Counted from the first letter of the stretch, positions 45,076 to 58,324 are shown. The stretch: DNA of 64,000 nucleotides from Lottia gigantea (GCF_000327385.1 NW_008707425.1:1524820-1588819); one strand, 5' to 3'. The notes: generated from the letters alone by a model not told the origin. Numbers and translations are program-made.

Positions 45076-45700
45076 GGTAAGTTGAATCTTTGACAAATTA
45101 GGCCTAAGCAATGCTTATTTAGGTCTCTTAACACTTCCATGTCATGGAGTCCATGACATATCATAATGGAGGGGTGTTTTTCCCCCATTTTCTTAAAAGA
45201 ATCATATATGCTCATTATATTTGTATGAATTGAACTATCAGTCAACTATTCAACTATCAGCCACAAAATACTAGTGTTAGTCCTTGGGTTGATGAAAGAA
45301 AGGAATATTATTTGCAAATATAATTTTACAAAAGATAATTTCAGTAGGAAATATGGGTAGCCTAATTGAATAATTGTTACATAAATTTCTAAGAGGGAAC
45401 TGTTTTTATTTCAAATGTAAAATTATAGAACTTTAATTTCTATGGACCTGTAGGCATACAATCTGACTGCTATGAGCTCATTATTGATTTTGTTGTTAAT
45501 ATCATTTGACAATTGTCTGATTAAAATGACAAATAACACATTGTTGTCAGAATGTCTTCAGATATCTATATATTTGTCTGTAATATCAGCCTCTGATAGC
45601 TATTGTAAAATAGTAGGCTAGAGTAGGGAAAAAGTGGCATTGACTTTTTTTGTTAGAGTTTATAAATTCCTTAAATGATTGATTCCACTTGGTACTTGTG

Positions 45701-48650
45701 TCAAGTCAAAAAGTCAAAGTCAAAAGACTTTCCATCTAAAATATCACTCAATAACATTTTTGCTTGAATTGGTGGAAGATGTTCTATGAATTTAATAACA
45801 AATGCCATTTGCAGAGCTTGTGATATTCTGAAAATATGACGAGTAGCTGTGTCAATATGTTCTGCTGTGATGAGTCTTCCCCATTCTGTATTAGTATCAT
45901 CTCGCATAATCATTACTAGTTCTATTAAACCACAGTTTTTATATGCACTAAATAATGTATTCACTTTTGACTTGCGAAGATGGAGAAGAGGGAATTCAGT
46001 TAGAAATTTGGCATATTTCAAATTTTCCTTTATCAAGGACAACAAATTTATACCAATTTTGTTGTCAGGACCAAAAAGGATTCTGTCAAATTTATTGGAG
46101 TCAGAACACAGTCTTGAATCTAATCCTGTCTTAATAAGGATGTCATCAAGGATTTCACGAAGTACATTTATGTCGTCATCTCGACCACTAGCTGGCTGTG
46201 GATGTCTGGTGGTGGAGTAAACTTGTGCAGTCCAAATTGTGACAGTTCTACATGTTGTTCAACTTCATCATTTGAAATATTCATTTGTTCCATGGATTTT
46301 TTAAAGAAGAGATTCATCAAAGCTGGCAGCAAGTTCCACATCTGAATTATATAATGATCTGTTTGCTTCTTCATCCAACACATCTTTAAGATTAAAATGC
46401 ACTTCCTCTTGATCACACACTTGCTCACCTGATCTAACATTCTCCTGTAAGAGAAATTAATGTTAAGTCATTAACTTAAAAAAAAACCTATACCAGTACA
46501 GAACCTCAATTTATGCTATAATCAAACTAATCTGACACCTATTATTGTTAGAAAGCTTTGATAAAAATATAAGGATGACAACTTTTACCTGTTCAGAAAT
46601 ATCAAAGACAGCGATCTGCTCTACAGCTGATGTAGCTTTTTTATTCTCGTTATTTTCAATGTCAGTATCAATGACTTGTTGGAGGTAGTTTCTAAGCCAT
46701 GTAATTTTTACACTTGTTCTTGAGATGTCTGAAAGTAAATTTTCGAAAATTTTACTTATCATTTTTCATCGGACACGACAAATTATGCATTTGGTTATGA
46801 TTAACACATTTATTTCACTATTGCAAAAATTATCTAAATCCTCATGTATATGGACAGATATTTTAAGAGAATATTAGCATGCAAAAAATATTGAAAGAAA
46901 CATATCTTACCATTAATGGTTGAAAAAAGATGTCTATTTCCCCATCTGGATACCTTTTCAAATTTTTCCAAACTCTGTTGTTCTTGTGGAAGCAGATTTA
47001 GAATCGAGTTAAATGCTGACTCTTGAAAATTCTCTTTCCTTCTTACAATCACAAGTTTGTGAACCATCACAAAAAGCTGTATCATGCCACAGTTCAACAA
47101 TATTTGAGTCTTTGGGCATACCTTGTAGTGTAATTGGTAACATACACATTTGTTTTGAGCGATGTTCACCTGGTTCTGGGTCATTGTGATATTTTAACAG
47201 TACAAGATTATCCAGCATTAAAATCATGTAACAGTCTCGTAAACTTACAGGTTTGGTTAATTCTCCACAAATTGAGCTATATGTCATAGAATATTCTTTG
47301 ATGAATGTTTGATAATATAATTGATCATTCATAGTTTTCAAAACGACACCATTCTCTGCAAAATTTAATGAAGTAGTTAGTCCATATTTGCTAGTTGTCT
47401 TAAAAAGATTGCTGATACTGTGGTAATTCATAAGGAGGTCATCTGTGATCTTTTGAAGGAATATACCAATGAAATTCTTATTTAGATTCTTCAACAACAT
47501 GTCATATATGAGATACAGACGTTCATACTTTTGTTCAAGAAATTTATTGTGATCTGGTTTATTGGTCAAGAATTCTTTGTTAATGAATGCCGATAAAAAA
47601 GTTGCATCTCCAATGCTACATCAAAGTGCCGTTCTTCGATGATATTAAAGTTGGAAACTGACAGGGGATCTGGTAAAATATTTTCAAAACAAGTTAGACA
47701 TGTTTCCCTTTCAGCATCTGTAGTCATCTCACCATGCATTATCTTGACATAAATTATATTATCATTTAGTTTTTTTAGTTTGATGTCATCGTAAAGTTGA
47801 TATCTTGAAATCTGTCCATCTTTTTGAAATGACTTAATGAGTTGCTTTCCATGAGGAATATCTGGTGCAATCCGACATTGTGTTGATAATTCAAAATATT
47901 TATTAAGACCTTTTCGATATATTTAATATCAACTCTTCGCAACAGCTTATCATTACATCCAATGAGTTATTATCAATTCCAGGACATGTGCACTTAACAC
48001 AAATAACATTGTCTATTGCCACAGTCAAATACTCTTGAAGATTTTCAGGTATCTGGGTTTCCAAATATGGCGCCCGATGCTGTGTAGTGGTAAACAGTGT
48101 GTTTTCTTCTTTTATTGCATGAGCAATCATTCGACTTTTTCGTCTTCTTATAACATTTTTAGCATTCTTGAAAATAAGGGAATTGAGGTCAGATGATGAT
48201 TTTAAACTATTGAAATAGTCCCAGCGTTTCCAAGATGTATTGAAGACCACATCATTTTGCACAAATTTCTGGAAATGGTATTCAAACATACAAATCCTAT
48301 TCCATTCTTTGCACTGAAAGGGTATCTTCGAAGTCGTAGTCAAAATTCTGAGCATCAGGTAGAAAATGAGAAACATTTTTGTATAAGTCCAATAAAGTAC
48401 CACTGTCCTGCTTGTCTGCTTTTTGAATCAGATTTATCTTTAACCTTAAAGAAGTCATTAGTTATCTGGTTTGCAATTTTAAAACAATTTTCATAGTCTT
48501 CTGAATGTTTGAAAATATACTTCAGAGCTGAGAAACACAATCTACACCATTTAATGTTTTGAATTGTTCATTCTGAAAACCTTGAATCTCACACTGTATA
48601 TTGAATTTGCGAACTGTACTTTTGTCATTTTCTGTTTGATTCCTTTTCAT
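45701..48650 (-). pseudogene. Unrecognised multi-exon gene, possibly decayed
   Basis: I do not recognise the family. Coding islands run in one direction from about 48650 to 45701. They include NDKSTVRKFNIQCEIQGFQN, APYLETQIPENLQEYLTVAI, CRIAPDIPHGKQLIKSFQKD, DCYMILMLDNLVLLKYHNDP, SKQMCMLPITLQGMPKDSN, LSQFGLHKFTPPPDIHSQLV and ITAEHIDTATRHIFRISQAL. Two introns are well supported: 46729-46910 and 46445-46588, each GT...CAG, with phases that keep the protein open (FSTIND/ISRTS and ISEQ/ENVR). Frame changes near 47035, 46310 and 46170, and stops near 47570, suggest decay or assembly error in homopolymers. The protein would exceed 800 residues; a CTCPGID Cys motif is present. It is either a host gene or a cargo gene of a transposon. 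Confidence 0.45.
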
Positions 48651-48779
48651 AAAAAATAAAAAATCCTCAAATTTTATCCATTGAGTCAAGGCAACCAAAA
48701 GAAAACTGGCTATTTAATGTTAAAAAAATCACATTTTTGCTTGAAGCAAACATAAATTTCAACGTCAGTTTTATGACCA

Positions 48780-50899
48780 TTAAGCTAACAACTTGACTTT
48801 TTTGCGTTTTCTAGCTGGTGCTGCATTTTCTGTATTTGGGTCCATGTAGGGATAATTCACGGTGTAATGGCACATTCTCTTTTCACACACACTGCAACCA
48901 TATCTGGTTTCAACTCTGTTTGAATGGAAAAAACACCTACCCTGATTCTCATACTTAATTGGAGCATGTTCTAATGTTCTATCAAACCTTATTTCAGGTG
49001 GTAAGACAGCAGATGGACGCTCTCTTTTCTTAGTAAATGTTCTGCCACCTATCAACCCATCAGCCAATTGTAAGAAAAAGTCATATTGTGACAATTTTGA
49101 ATCTGTGTGAAGTTTTTTTTATGTACAATAAAGGCTTGAACAGCAGAGAGTCTTAACAAATAAAAAAAAACTTGCATATACCAAGTCAAAGATTTCATAA
49201 GACGTCTATATGAAGCAACACGTTGATCAGATAAATCAACACCCCCCATAAAAGAATTATAAGTAACAATAGCCCTTGGTTTACTAATCGTAACTTCTTC
49301 ACCACCCTGTTTCTTATCTCTTCTCTTTATAACAACATCATCAACATTACCTACAAAATATAATGAGACATTAAGTGATACACAAAAGTTTATTCCATTT
49401 GATGAAAATAATTTGAACCCCAAGCTTATATTTTAGTATCATTTGGCAATATTATTATATAATTGTAATATTTATACTTTTGATAATGGTGATAATTTTT
49501 TAATAATTTTGTTATAATAAAGTTTACATTAATTTTTCTATAATAAATTTTTACACTAATTTTTCTATAATAAATTTTTACACTAATTTTTCTATAATAA
49601 AATTTTTGCTAAATGTATTTTAGTAGTCTTTTTACTTTTGCATTTGCTAATTTTTCATAAACAAACTTTTCATATTTTATACAAACTTAAAATAATATAA
49701 TTTTAATATTTGTTATAAATAATAAGCTTATATGCCTACCTGGGATATTTGTTAAAAGATTGATAACTCTAGTATCTTTCCAGCTTACTGCCAAAATATT
49801 GTTACACATTCTCTTCAAACTTTCACCTTTCTTCAGTTTTTTAGTTGAGCTGTTTTCATGTCAGTTGGAAGTTCTTTGCGGTTGCTGTTTACAGTTCCAC
49901 AAGACAATGTTTTTTCTTTGGCGAGATATTCAATAAGTTCAATGCTGGTATAGTAATTGTCCATAAATAAATGGTGACCTCTGTTAATATAAGGTTGACA
50001 AATATCAACAACAATTTGAGCAGTTTTAGAAAAATTGAGTGTCTTCTCTTTTTCCAGCATAGGGTATAATATTTATCACATATCCACTAGATGACTCTGC
50101 TAATGTAAACAGTTTTATTCCCCACTTTATAGGCTTGTTCTTAATATATTGTTTTATTCCAAGTCGTCCTTTGAATTTCAACATAGTTTCATCAACAGCA
50201 ATTTCACGTTGCGGGTTGAAAACGCCTAACGACACGGTCTAATAGTGTCCTAATTTTCCATAATTTATCCGACTTGTCCACTGTTGTTGATGAATTATCT
50301 ACAAAATGATTACATGACAATATCTGAAGAAATCTCTTGCTAGTCATAGTCTGATTGAACCCAGGTGTTTGAGTAAGCCAGTGTTTTGACCAATAACTTG
50401 CAACACGACCCTTTTTCTGTACTATACCAGTGGCGATGACAAGACATGTTTTCATTTCAGGCACTGAAATATTAGTTCAATCTTTGTGCTTGTTGCTGCC
50501 TTCTTTACACTGCTCAGCATACCTGTTAGTTTCCAAAACAATATCTCCCAAAATATCATCGGGTAAAAAAAAGTTGAAATAAATCCACTGCTTCAAAATG
50601 TTAAACATCAAGTGTTCAAAAACAAAATTGACATCGGGTGGTTCATGCAAATCATTAGTCCATTCACAAGATTTTAATGGCTCTTCTTGAAATTCGTTAC
50701 GGTCGGCTTCAGCGTCACTAGAAGTAGAAGATTTACTGTCATCAGAATCTATTTCAAAGGCACTATCATCACTAACACGCTCTACGTCGCTTTCGTCACT
50801 TCCCCAAAATGACAGATCCGCTAAAATAGTATCCACACTTCTATGGGCCACTAACAAAAACATGACAGATCCATTACAAAATGTCGTCAGGGTAAACAA
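48780..50899 (-). pseudogene. piggyBac transposase with one intron
   Basis: DDE/D transposase of the PGBD type. An acidic N-terminal region rich in Asp/Ser precedes ETNRYAEQ, RVASYWSKHWLTQTPGFNQT, VDETMLKFKGRLGIKQYIKN (first Asp), HHLFMDNYYTSIELIEYLAK (second Asp) and SFMGGVDLSDQRVASYRRLM (third Asp), with a C-terminal Cys/His-rich ribbon (GRCFFHSN, YGCSVCEKRMC). An intron of 389 bp at 49351-49739 (GTAGGC...TTTTGTAG) separates NLLTNIPG from NVDDVVIKRRDKKQ. Lesions: in-frame TGA near 50475, frame changes near 50225, 50050 and 49115, the last at a run of eight T. The catalytic triad survives, but the frame does not. Confidence 0.82.
49523..49612. repeat. ~28-bp tandem repeat in the piggyBac intron
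   Basis: Three to four copies of TTTTTCTATAATAAATTTT followed by TACACTAA. Located wholly inside the intron. Confidence 0.8.
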
Positions 50900-51060
50900 T
50901 AATTAGAGTTATTTCCCTTTTATGACCTAATTTAGAAGGTCAAGGTGAACTTCCCGAACTTTGACTCACTAAACTTCATGGACGTAATATCACGTCAAGT
51001 AGTCTGAACGGTTGTAAATTGTATGACGTTATATTACGTCAAAAAGACTGAAAGGGTTAA

Positions 51061-51820
51061 GGCCGAACAGTCACACAAAAGGCTTAAAATTCACAGAGTT
51101 TAGTGATTGAAAACACCTACATCATCTGAAAATGATATGATATAATAAGTGTGTATTTGTGATGACAGTGCAAACAGCTATCATCTTGCTTAGGTGTTGC
51201 TAAGAGCATGTGTAATATTACTAGATTTTGCAGAAAATTTTCACAAAAAATTCATAATTTCAATTGATCTGCAGATTGTTGTGATAAATTTTGATTTTGA
51301 CTAATCACAAGAAGTATTTGATTTCAAAAGGGGTTCTTTGACTCACAATTGATCTGCAATGTGATTCAGCTTAAATTAAACCCTGGAGTAGCCGATGAAA
51401 TGCAATCTCATCTGCACATATCCTTCTGTTAATCTTCATCATTTTTAGTATTCGTATGGATCTTGTGCAAGGTTTATAAATATCTCACGACAATCAAGTT
51501 TTGGAGATAGACAGTCATGTTCTTTTTGTTTAAGATAACTTGCTTGTGTTGATCACAGTAGCAGTGTTTGACTGTGGCATAATGGCGTAATTCTTAGGAA
51601 TTTTAGGTTGTAACATTGCTGTTAAGAGATTAGGCTTTTCATACATAATGGATAGTTTAGCAATTTGGCATTTCTTATTGGTATTTCTGGATGAATGGTG
51701 TTCGGGGGTGGTTTCCAAATGGATAAGATTATAGAAATTTGTATGGTTCTAGTGGTTTTTAAAGTATGTGCAGCTTAGTTCACCTCCATGTTAAAGGCAT
51801 GACTCAAATCAAACTACTTT
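51061..51820. other. Intergenic, no gene seen
   Basis: AT-rich sequence between the piggyBac end and the pearl-like element. Confidence 0.4.
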
Positions 51821-51821
51821 T

Positions 51822-52770
51822 TATACACCCACATGGAAATATGGAATGATATTGTCGTTGCCATTGTCCATCCTTCGGTCAGTCTGTCTACATTTCTTGT
51901 AGGGACAATAGAGACTACACATGCATGTATATAAATAGTGAGCTTGGTCAAGTTCGAAATTGGTAATAATCGGAAAATAGTTTTCAGATTTCAAGGAAGT
52001 CCAGTCAAGAATGCATTTGGTAAAAATCAGATCAACAGTTGTTATGGTTATTGCCCTTGACTTAGTAAAATCATGTCAAATTTGACTTGTTGGTATGATA
52101 GAGCTAACAGTTCTTATCTGATCTTGATGAAACTTGGTATGCATGTATATATTGATGATTATGTTCGAAATTGTTAATCATCAGATGAACGGTTTCAGAG
52201 TTATTGCCCTTGACTTCGTAAAAACTTGTCAAATTTGGCTTGTAGGCATGTTAGGGGCTATGGGTTTTATCTGATCTTAATGAAATTTTAAAAAAAACGC
52301 ATCTAATTTGGCTTCTGGGCATGATAGTTTTTTATCCAACCTAGATGAAACTTGGTATGCATGTATATATTGATGAGATCTCGGTCACGTTCGAAATTGG
52401 TAAAAATCGAATGATCGATTTCAGAGTTATTGCCCTTGACTTACAAAAAACTCGTCAAATTTGCCTTGTAGACGTGATAGAGGCTACAGTTTTTATCCGA
52501 TCTTCATGAAACTAGATATGCATGTATATAAATGAGATCTCGGTCAAGATAGAAATTGGTAATAGTCGGATGAACCGTTTCAGAGTTATTGCCCTTTTGT
52601 GTACAGGGATGAGACATTGTTCATGTTTAATGATAATTTTATGAACTTTTTCAGGATTTGACTTATAGATGATTTTAAGATTATTTGAAATTTCATTATT
52701 AAGCCACTAAATATTTTGTTATCATTTCTGACAGTTAGTAGTGAGTGTATGTTACTTTGCCTGGCAAGCT
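51822..52770 (+). mobile_element. Pearl-like element with tandem monomers
   Basis: 5' end TATACACCCACATGG, then GTCGTTGCCATTGTCCATCC. Four to five ~150-170 bp monomers (GATGAAACTTGGTATGCATG, TATATATTGATGAGATCTC, TTATTGCCCTTGACTT). 3' end TTACTTTGCCTGGCAAGCTA. Same architecture as 4412-6472 and 9709-10227. Non-coding. Confidence 0.75.
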
Positions 52771-53099
52771 ATCTAAATACACCTGGACATTCTTTTAAAA
52801 CCACTATTCTACAGACAATTTTAATGTAGATAAAAGAAAAATAGATCTGGCTGAATCCATTTGGATTCATAAACTTAAATTAGTTTAACCAAGAGGATCA
52901 AATGAATACAATCCTGATACAATGAAAAACTTTTCAAAGTATTAGCTATTGTAACTCCTACCCCCCACTCTGCATTCACTGATAACTTAAATTTGCAGAT
53001 GGTTGTTTGAATAACCAAGACATCACAATTTTTATTGTAACAGTTTTTTAAGTGTGTTTAAGATACATGAAACGTTGGAGGAATTAATGGTTTATTTTG

Positions 53100-54020
53100 A
53101 GTAATGTTTTATTATTTAAAGCCTCATATTTTCATCAGAGACAACAGTTTTTATCTGATTTGAATGAAATTTGGTGTGATCATTTATATTTATGAGATCT
53201 TGGACACTTTCGAATTTGACGATCTTTCGATGAACGGTTTTTGAGAAATTGCCCTTGACTTATGAAAAATGCATCACACTACATAGAGACTACAGTTTTC
53301 ATCCAATTTAAATGAAATTTGGTGTGAATATTTAAAATGATGAGATCTTAGACAAGTCCGAATTTGGCTATCTTTTGATGAATGGTTTTTGAGTTATTGC
53401 CCTTGACTTATGAAAAATGCGTCAAAATTTGTTTGTGAACGCAATAAAGACTACAGTTTTCATCCAATTTAAATGAAATTTGGTGTGAATAGTTAACATG
53501 ATGAGATCTTGGGCAAGTTCGAATTTGGCTATCTTTCGATAAACGTTTTTTGAGTTATTGCCCTTGACTTAAGAAAATTTGGTGTGATCAATTATAGTAA
53601 TGAGATCATAGACAAGTTTCGAATTTGATGAGTAGAGAGTACAGTTTTCATCCGATTTAAATGAAATTTGGTATGATCATTTATAATGATGAGATCTTAT
53701 TCAAGATTGAATTTGACAATTTTTCGATCAACGGAATTTGAGTTATTACCCTTGACTTAGTAAAAACGCATCAAAATTTGTTGGTGATAGAGGTGACAGT
53801 TTATGTCAGAATTTTATTAAATAATGTGTGTTTGTTTAAATCAACAATATCTTGCACAAATTAGATTTTTGGTATGATTTGACACAGATTGGTGACCGCC
53901 CTTGATATACTGAAAATGTATCAGGAAAGTGGTATCTGATTTTATTGAAATTTAGTGTGATCATTTATATGACGAGATCTTGGACAAGTTCGAATGTGAT
54001 GATTTTTGGATGAATTTGGA
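53100..54020 (+). repeat. Tandem monomers of a second pearl-like subfamily
   Basis: About five units of ~130-165 bp with AAATGAAATTTGGTGTGATC, GAGATCTTGGACAAGTTCG and ATTGCCCTTGACTTATGAAA. Related to 30156-30560. The array ends abruptly where a Penelope fragment starts. A 3'-end-like CTACCTTGCCTTGCAAGCTT appears only at 58518-58537, beyond the inserted elements. Confidence 0.7.
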
Positions 54021-54468
54021 TTTCGGGGAAGGGAGGGTTTGATTCTCCCAAATGTACAGGGCTAGGGTGAAGCAGACACTTTATTTAGAAATTAGGATTA
54101 AGGGTCTTGATATTGGGTTTTCTTCTGTTCTTATTCTGATCTGAAATTAGAAAAAATAACTTGGCCAATGGGCGAGAAGTATAGCATCTGTCTGTATGTC
54201 ATGTCTGTAAAGTTATGTACTGATTGTTTTTAGTTTACTATGAACAATATTATCATTTTAGTTCTTATTTTTTTGAATATGCAACTATCATTTTCTGCTT
54301 ATAGACATGGGGGAATTTCTCCTGAAGGCTCTTATAGTGGGCATGAACTATCTTGCTTGCTCGATTGCTGGTTGTATTAAACGGGACAACAAAGGGTGTT
54401 ACGCCTACATTATGGTGAATATTTAGTCCTATAGGTCTTGCTGTATTCTATGTCTCAATCCAATGGGC
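54021..54468 (-). mobile_element. Penelope-like element, short 3' fragment (copy 3)
   Basis: Reverse complement of the last ~430 bp of the Penelope element: sequence encoding the end of the protein (ETLNTARPIGLN region), 3' region, and the shared 3' terminus. It starts at nearly the same internal point as copy 4 (63358-63788). One arm of the hairpin is altered. Confidence 0.8.
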
Positions 54469-54492
54469 TTCGGGCGCTCCAATGAGATTGGG

Positions 54493-57400
54493 ATTATATT
54501 CCACTATATGCCCTTTCGGGCATTCTCGGATTTATTCTGCATCTTTAAAGATTGTCAACAAGGAAGAAAACAATAAACCATTTTCAGCTTGATAATACAT
54601 ATTTATTAAAGGTGCTTGTGTTATCCTCCCTTTTATAAAATTGCTGGAAAGTAGTGGCGTGCAACCAACTTGCTGTTTTCAGTATTTCTGAAATAGGACA
54701 ACCAGAATTAAAAGCAACTGAGAAAGATGCTCCTCTTGTAGAGTGTGCCTTAAAGTGTGAAACATCAATACCTGCCATACCCAGACAAGATTTAATCCAT
54801 CTAGCCATAGTTTCTGAAGTGACAGCTCTAAAGGTTAAAAATGATACAAATAATTGAGATGATTTCCTCTTCTCTGTAGTTCTCAAAATATAGACTCTAA
54901 GGGTCTTACAAGGACATAAGCTTGGTTTCCTGAAATTTGATAGCTTGACTGAGTATAACGGTTTTGACTGTCTAGATGTCTTAATAACCTTGTTAATACC
55001 AAGAGTAATGACCTTACCGGAATCATGAAAAGCATCTAAACTCAAACAAGACAAAGCTGACATCGTTGTGCAGTTGACAGGGCCAACAAACAAACAGTTT
55101 TTAGGGTAAGTTCCTTTAGTGACAATTTATCCAGTGGATACATGGAACCAAGAAACTTCAGTAACACTGATGCATCCCATGTAAACAAGTATCGTGGTCT
55201 TGGAGGTATTTTGACAAATAAACCCTTCATAAACCGAGCCACTAAAGGCCGATTTTTCATAATATTCAGTGTTTGAACAATTGCAGATCTGGCAGTATTT
55301 ACTATAAAATACGAACTATTCTGTGACAAAATTTCTAAGTAATTAATGAACTGGGTTAAAGATGGATCCAGGGAATTAACTTGTTACTGATCTGCCCAAA
55401 GAGCCCACCTTTTCCAGGCCAAATCATATTGTTTATTTGTTCTAGGTTGCCAAAAATGATCATTGTGGCAGTATTTCCAGATAAACCCCTACTAATGAGG
55501 TATCTCCTGACACAAGAGAAGCGGTCAAGTAAAGTTTCTTCCCACCTAATGATGGTTTATTCTGCTGAACGGCAAACTCAAAATGTCTTTCCTGGCAGGA
55601 AGTCGAGCTGGATGTGCTATTAAGATTGAGAGTAGAATTAGATACCATATCTGTGTCTCCCATCCGGGTACTATTAACAACATCTTTGGTACTCTCTCCT
55701 ATGTTATCTTCCACAGAACTTGACTTACTAAACTGAAAGGAGGAAAAGCATATGGATAAAGATCTTTCAGAGAGAAAGCGTCATTTTCAGTACTACCCGT
55801 TGGGTCTGGTTCCCATGATACAAAACTATCTAATTGACGAGTGCCAAATAAATCCACATCAGGAACTGAAAAAAGATGACAGACTTTACTAAAGACATGC
55901 CTGTTCAATTTCCATGCTGTTGAATTGGAAAAATCTCTAGAGAGTTTATCTGCCAAGTGATTCAAAACACCAGGAATATACTTGGTGGATATAACAATAC
56001 TTCGCTCACAGCACCATAGCCAAATTTTCTTTGCGATAAAAAATGAATATTCAACAAATCCACAAATTTTGTTGATGTACACAATAGCAGTTTGATTGTC
56101 AGATTGAATGCATATGTGAACATTTCTTAAATGTGAACACAAAGAACTTAAGCCATAAAAAATTGCTTTAAGTTCTTAATATTTAATTTGGTACATAGAT
56201 TCCACCCCAGTCCATCTACCGTTTGATTGATCATTGTCAGTATGTGCTCCCCAGCCCAGAGCATCAGTTGTTAACAACAAGCCAACAGGAGGTGGTTGGA
56301 TATGATGACCATTAAAGCTCTCAATATTTGTGACCCACCAATTCAATTCAGAAATCATATCAAGATCTAGAATTATGTTTCCATCATAGTCTAAGTAGGA
56401 AGCCTGAAGCTCTCTGACTTTCCCTTTATCAAGATAATGAATAAAAATGAGAGCAATAACAATTGCAGTTCGACTGAAAGAACAGAGACCAAAAGGAGGC
56501 TACAGTCCTAATGGTAGGTTGAAACAATGGATCTAGCAACTGAAGAGCCAGAGCCTATAAAAAAATCTCTTATTCTGTCTGAAATTATACATAATTTTAT
56601 TGCGATTAAGGCGATGGGATTGATCTATTTCCCTTCTACATTGGGACAGATCTGGAACAAAGAGTGTGTCACCAACAGGCTTAGAGGAAGAACAGAGAGG
56701 ATGAAAGCGTTTGCTCATGAAACGCCGTAAATACAAGCACCTTTTAATAGAGATCTCCAGCATGATATTGCCAAGAGTAGCCGCAGAATCTAAAATGGTA
56801 CTTTTGACCTCTAGATCTATTTGTTTCGACAGAACCGACAACAGTGGCGAAATCCCAAGACCTACAAGCTGTTGAACGTCTTGTAATGACGTGTCCTGTG
56901 TTGGGCATACCTTTAGATATTCCAAACATCTGGTTCGATAAGGGGAGGAATAAGTCTCTTGCAGTTTTCTGATATTGGATATTTGGAAGCCAATTCGTCT
57001 ATTTCTACCTTCTTTGAAGTGGCTATATTGATGAGATTGACAATGCTGTCAGAGGCAGGGTTACCAATTGCGGGATCTCCGCTAAATATTTTGGGAATAA
57101 CAAATTGGTCAGGGTCATTAATTGAATTCCTCATACATACTTTCGGGATCAAAAAGATTGAGGACAGGTTCATTGTATGTGGCCATATTGTTTTTAGAGG
57201 TATCATTATTATCATTAAAATGTTCATTACTATTATCATTTGGATCAGCCATGATTTGACCTATTTCCTCTTCAGCATTTTGATTTTGATTTTCATTATC
57301 ATTATTGTTCTTATTATTATTATAATTAGATGTAACTAAGTTTGTTAAAACTGCAACCTGTTGTTTAATAATGTCAAGGAGACTACATTGGTTGGCCTGT

Positions 57401-58324
57401 TGGAAGATACTTTGCCAGTCAAGGGATTCCTTCTAAAAGTAACAGTTTTGTGAAACTCTTTGGGTCGGTCGATTTCAACTTTATGAAAATTGTTATCAAC
57501 ATGAACAGTAGATCTACTACTAGTACTACCACCAGTATTATCGTAATTGTTAAATATGGAGTCATCCTCAAACGTATCACCAAAAGAATCAATAAAGTGT
57601 TCATCCTTGGGTGTTTCTATACCAATTATGGCGTTACCTACTGGCTTAGGACATTTTTGGGGCTTAGTGGCCTTTTTATTAGACTCCAATGACTTACATT
57701 TCCTCTTATTATTATTACCGGAAACGGACCTTTCAGAAGATAAACATCCGGTTGATTGATTGTCCAGACGTACATCATTAATGATTGGGTCTGTAGACCC
57801 ACTTTCATTAAACTCGAAATTAAAGTCATCATCTGGCAAGTCATCTTGTAACAAAATGACAGGATTGTTGAGATTATCCATCTCGGATACAATGTTACCA
57901 ATGAAAAAAAAAGAAAAAAAAAAGACAAACCTGCGGTTTGACAACTGAGGCTAGTTTCGAAATTGAAAGTAGACCAACGGCACTACTTCATGTTAAATCT
58001 AGCTTACACTAGATGGATTTAAATTCTAGCCTCAGTAGTCACAGAAAAAATTCAACGAATTTAAAAATAATTAAAGTTATATCACCGTAGCGATGAGCAT
58101 AGGTCTGTTTCAAACGAGAAAAAAGACATTTGTACCTTGTTACTGGCTGTTTATATAGTAAACAACCGTGTAAGGATGTGTATGCGCATGCGTTTGGGCA
58201 TGCGCACAAGCTCTATGCACGTGAAGTTTTCACTTTAAACGTTGAGCGATTGAGCATATTCACGGAAACAAATGAGAATAGAGTAAATCCGAGAATGCCC
58301 AAGGGGCATATAGTGGAATATAAT
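54493..58324 (-). mobile_element. DIRS-like retroelement fossil
   Basis: Bounded by inverted terminal repeats of about 42 bp (54493-54534 and 58284-58324; TAAATCCGAGAATGCCC...GGGCATATAGTGGAATATAA). Parts seen on the minus strand: gag-like protein (about 57944-56530), RNase H (SDNQTAIVYINKICG; HLADKLSRD; DVDLFGTRQLDSFVSWEPDP, about 56360-55700) and a tyrosine recombinase (AHSTRGASFS; ILKTASWLHATTFQQFYKRE, about 55330-54584). A short internal inverted repeat ACTGAGGCTAG/CTAGCCTCAGT lies at about 57944-58044. Inverted terminal repeats with a YR instead of an integrase identify DIRS. It is broken, with several breaks; age uncertain. Confidence 0.8.

Larger units (their letters stand above)
48780..51056 (-). 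mobile_element. piggyBac-like transposon, decayed
   Basis: The transposase gene is on the minus strand. The upstream end at 51056 reads (minus strand) CCCTTTCAGTCTTTTTGACG and abuts TTAA at 51057-51060, the piggyBac target. Two imperfect subterminal repeats follow, each with a Y-rich start and a palindromic GACGTAATATNACGTC-type core (about 51056-50990). No matching end was found downstream of the stop at 48780, so the left border is unknown. Confidence 0.65.

Noticed and set aside
57450-57760. Plus-strand frames opposite the DIRS gag region
   Set aside because: Antisense shadows of a real minus-strand frame.
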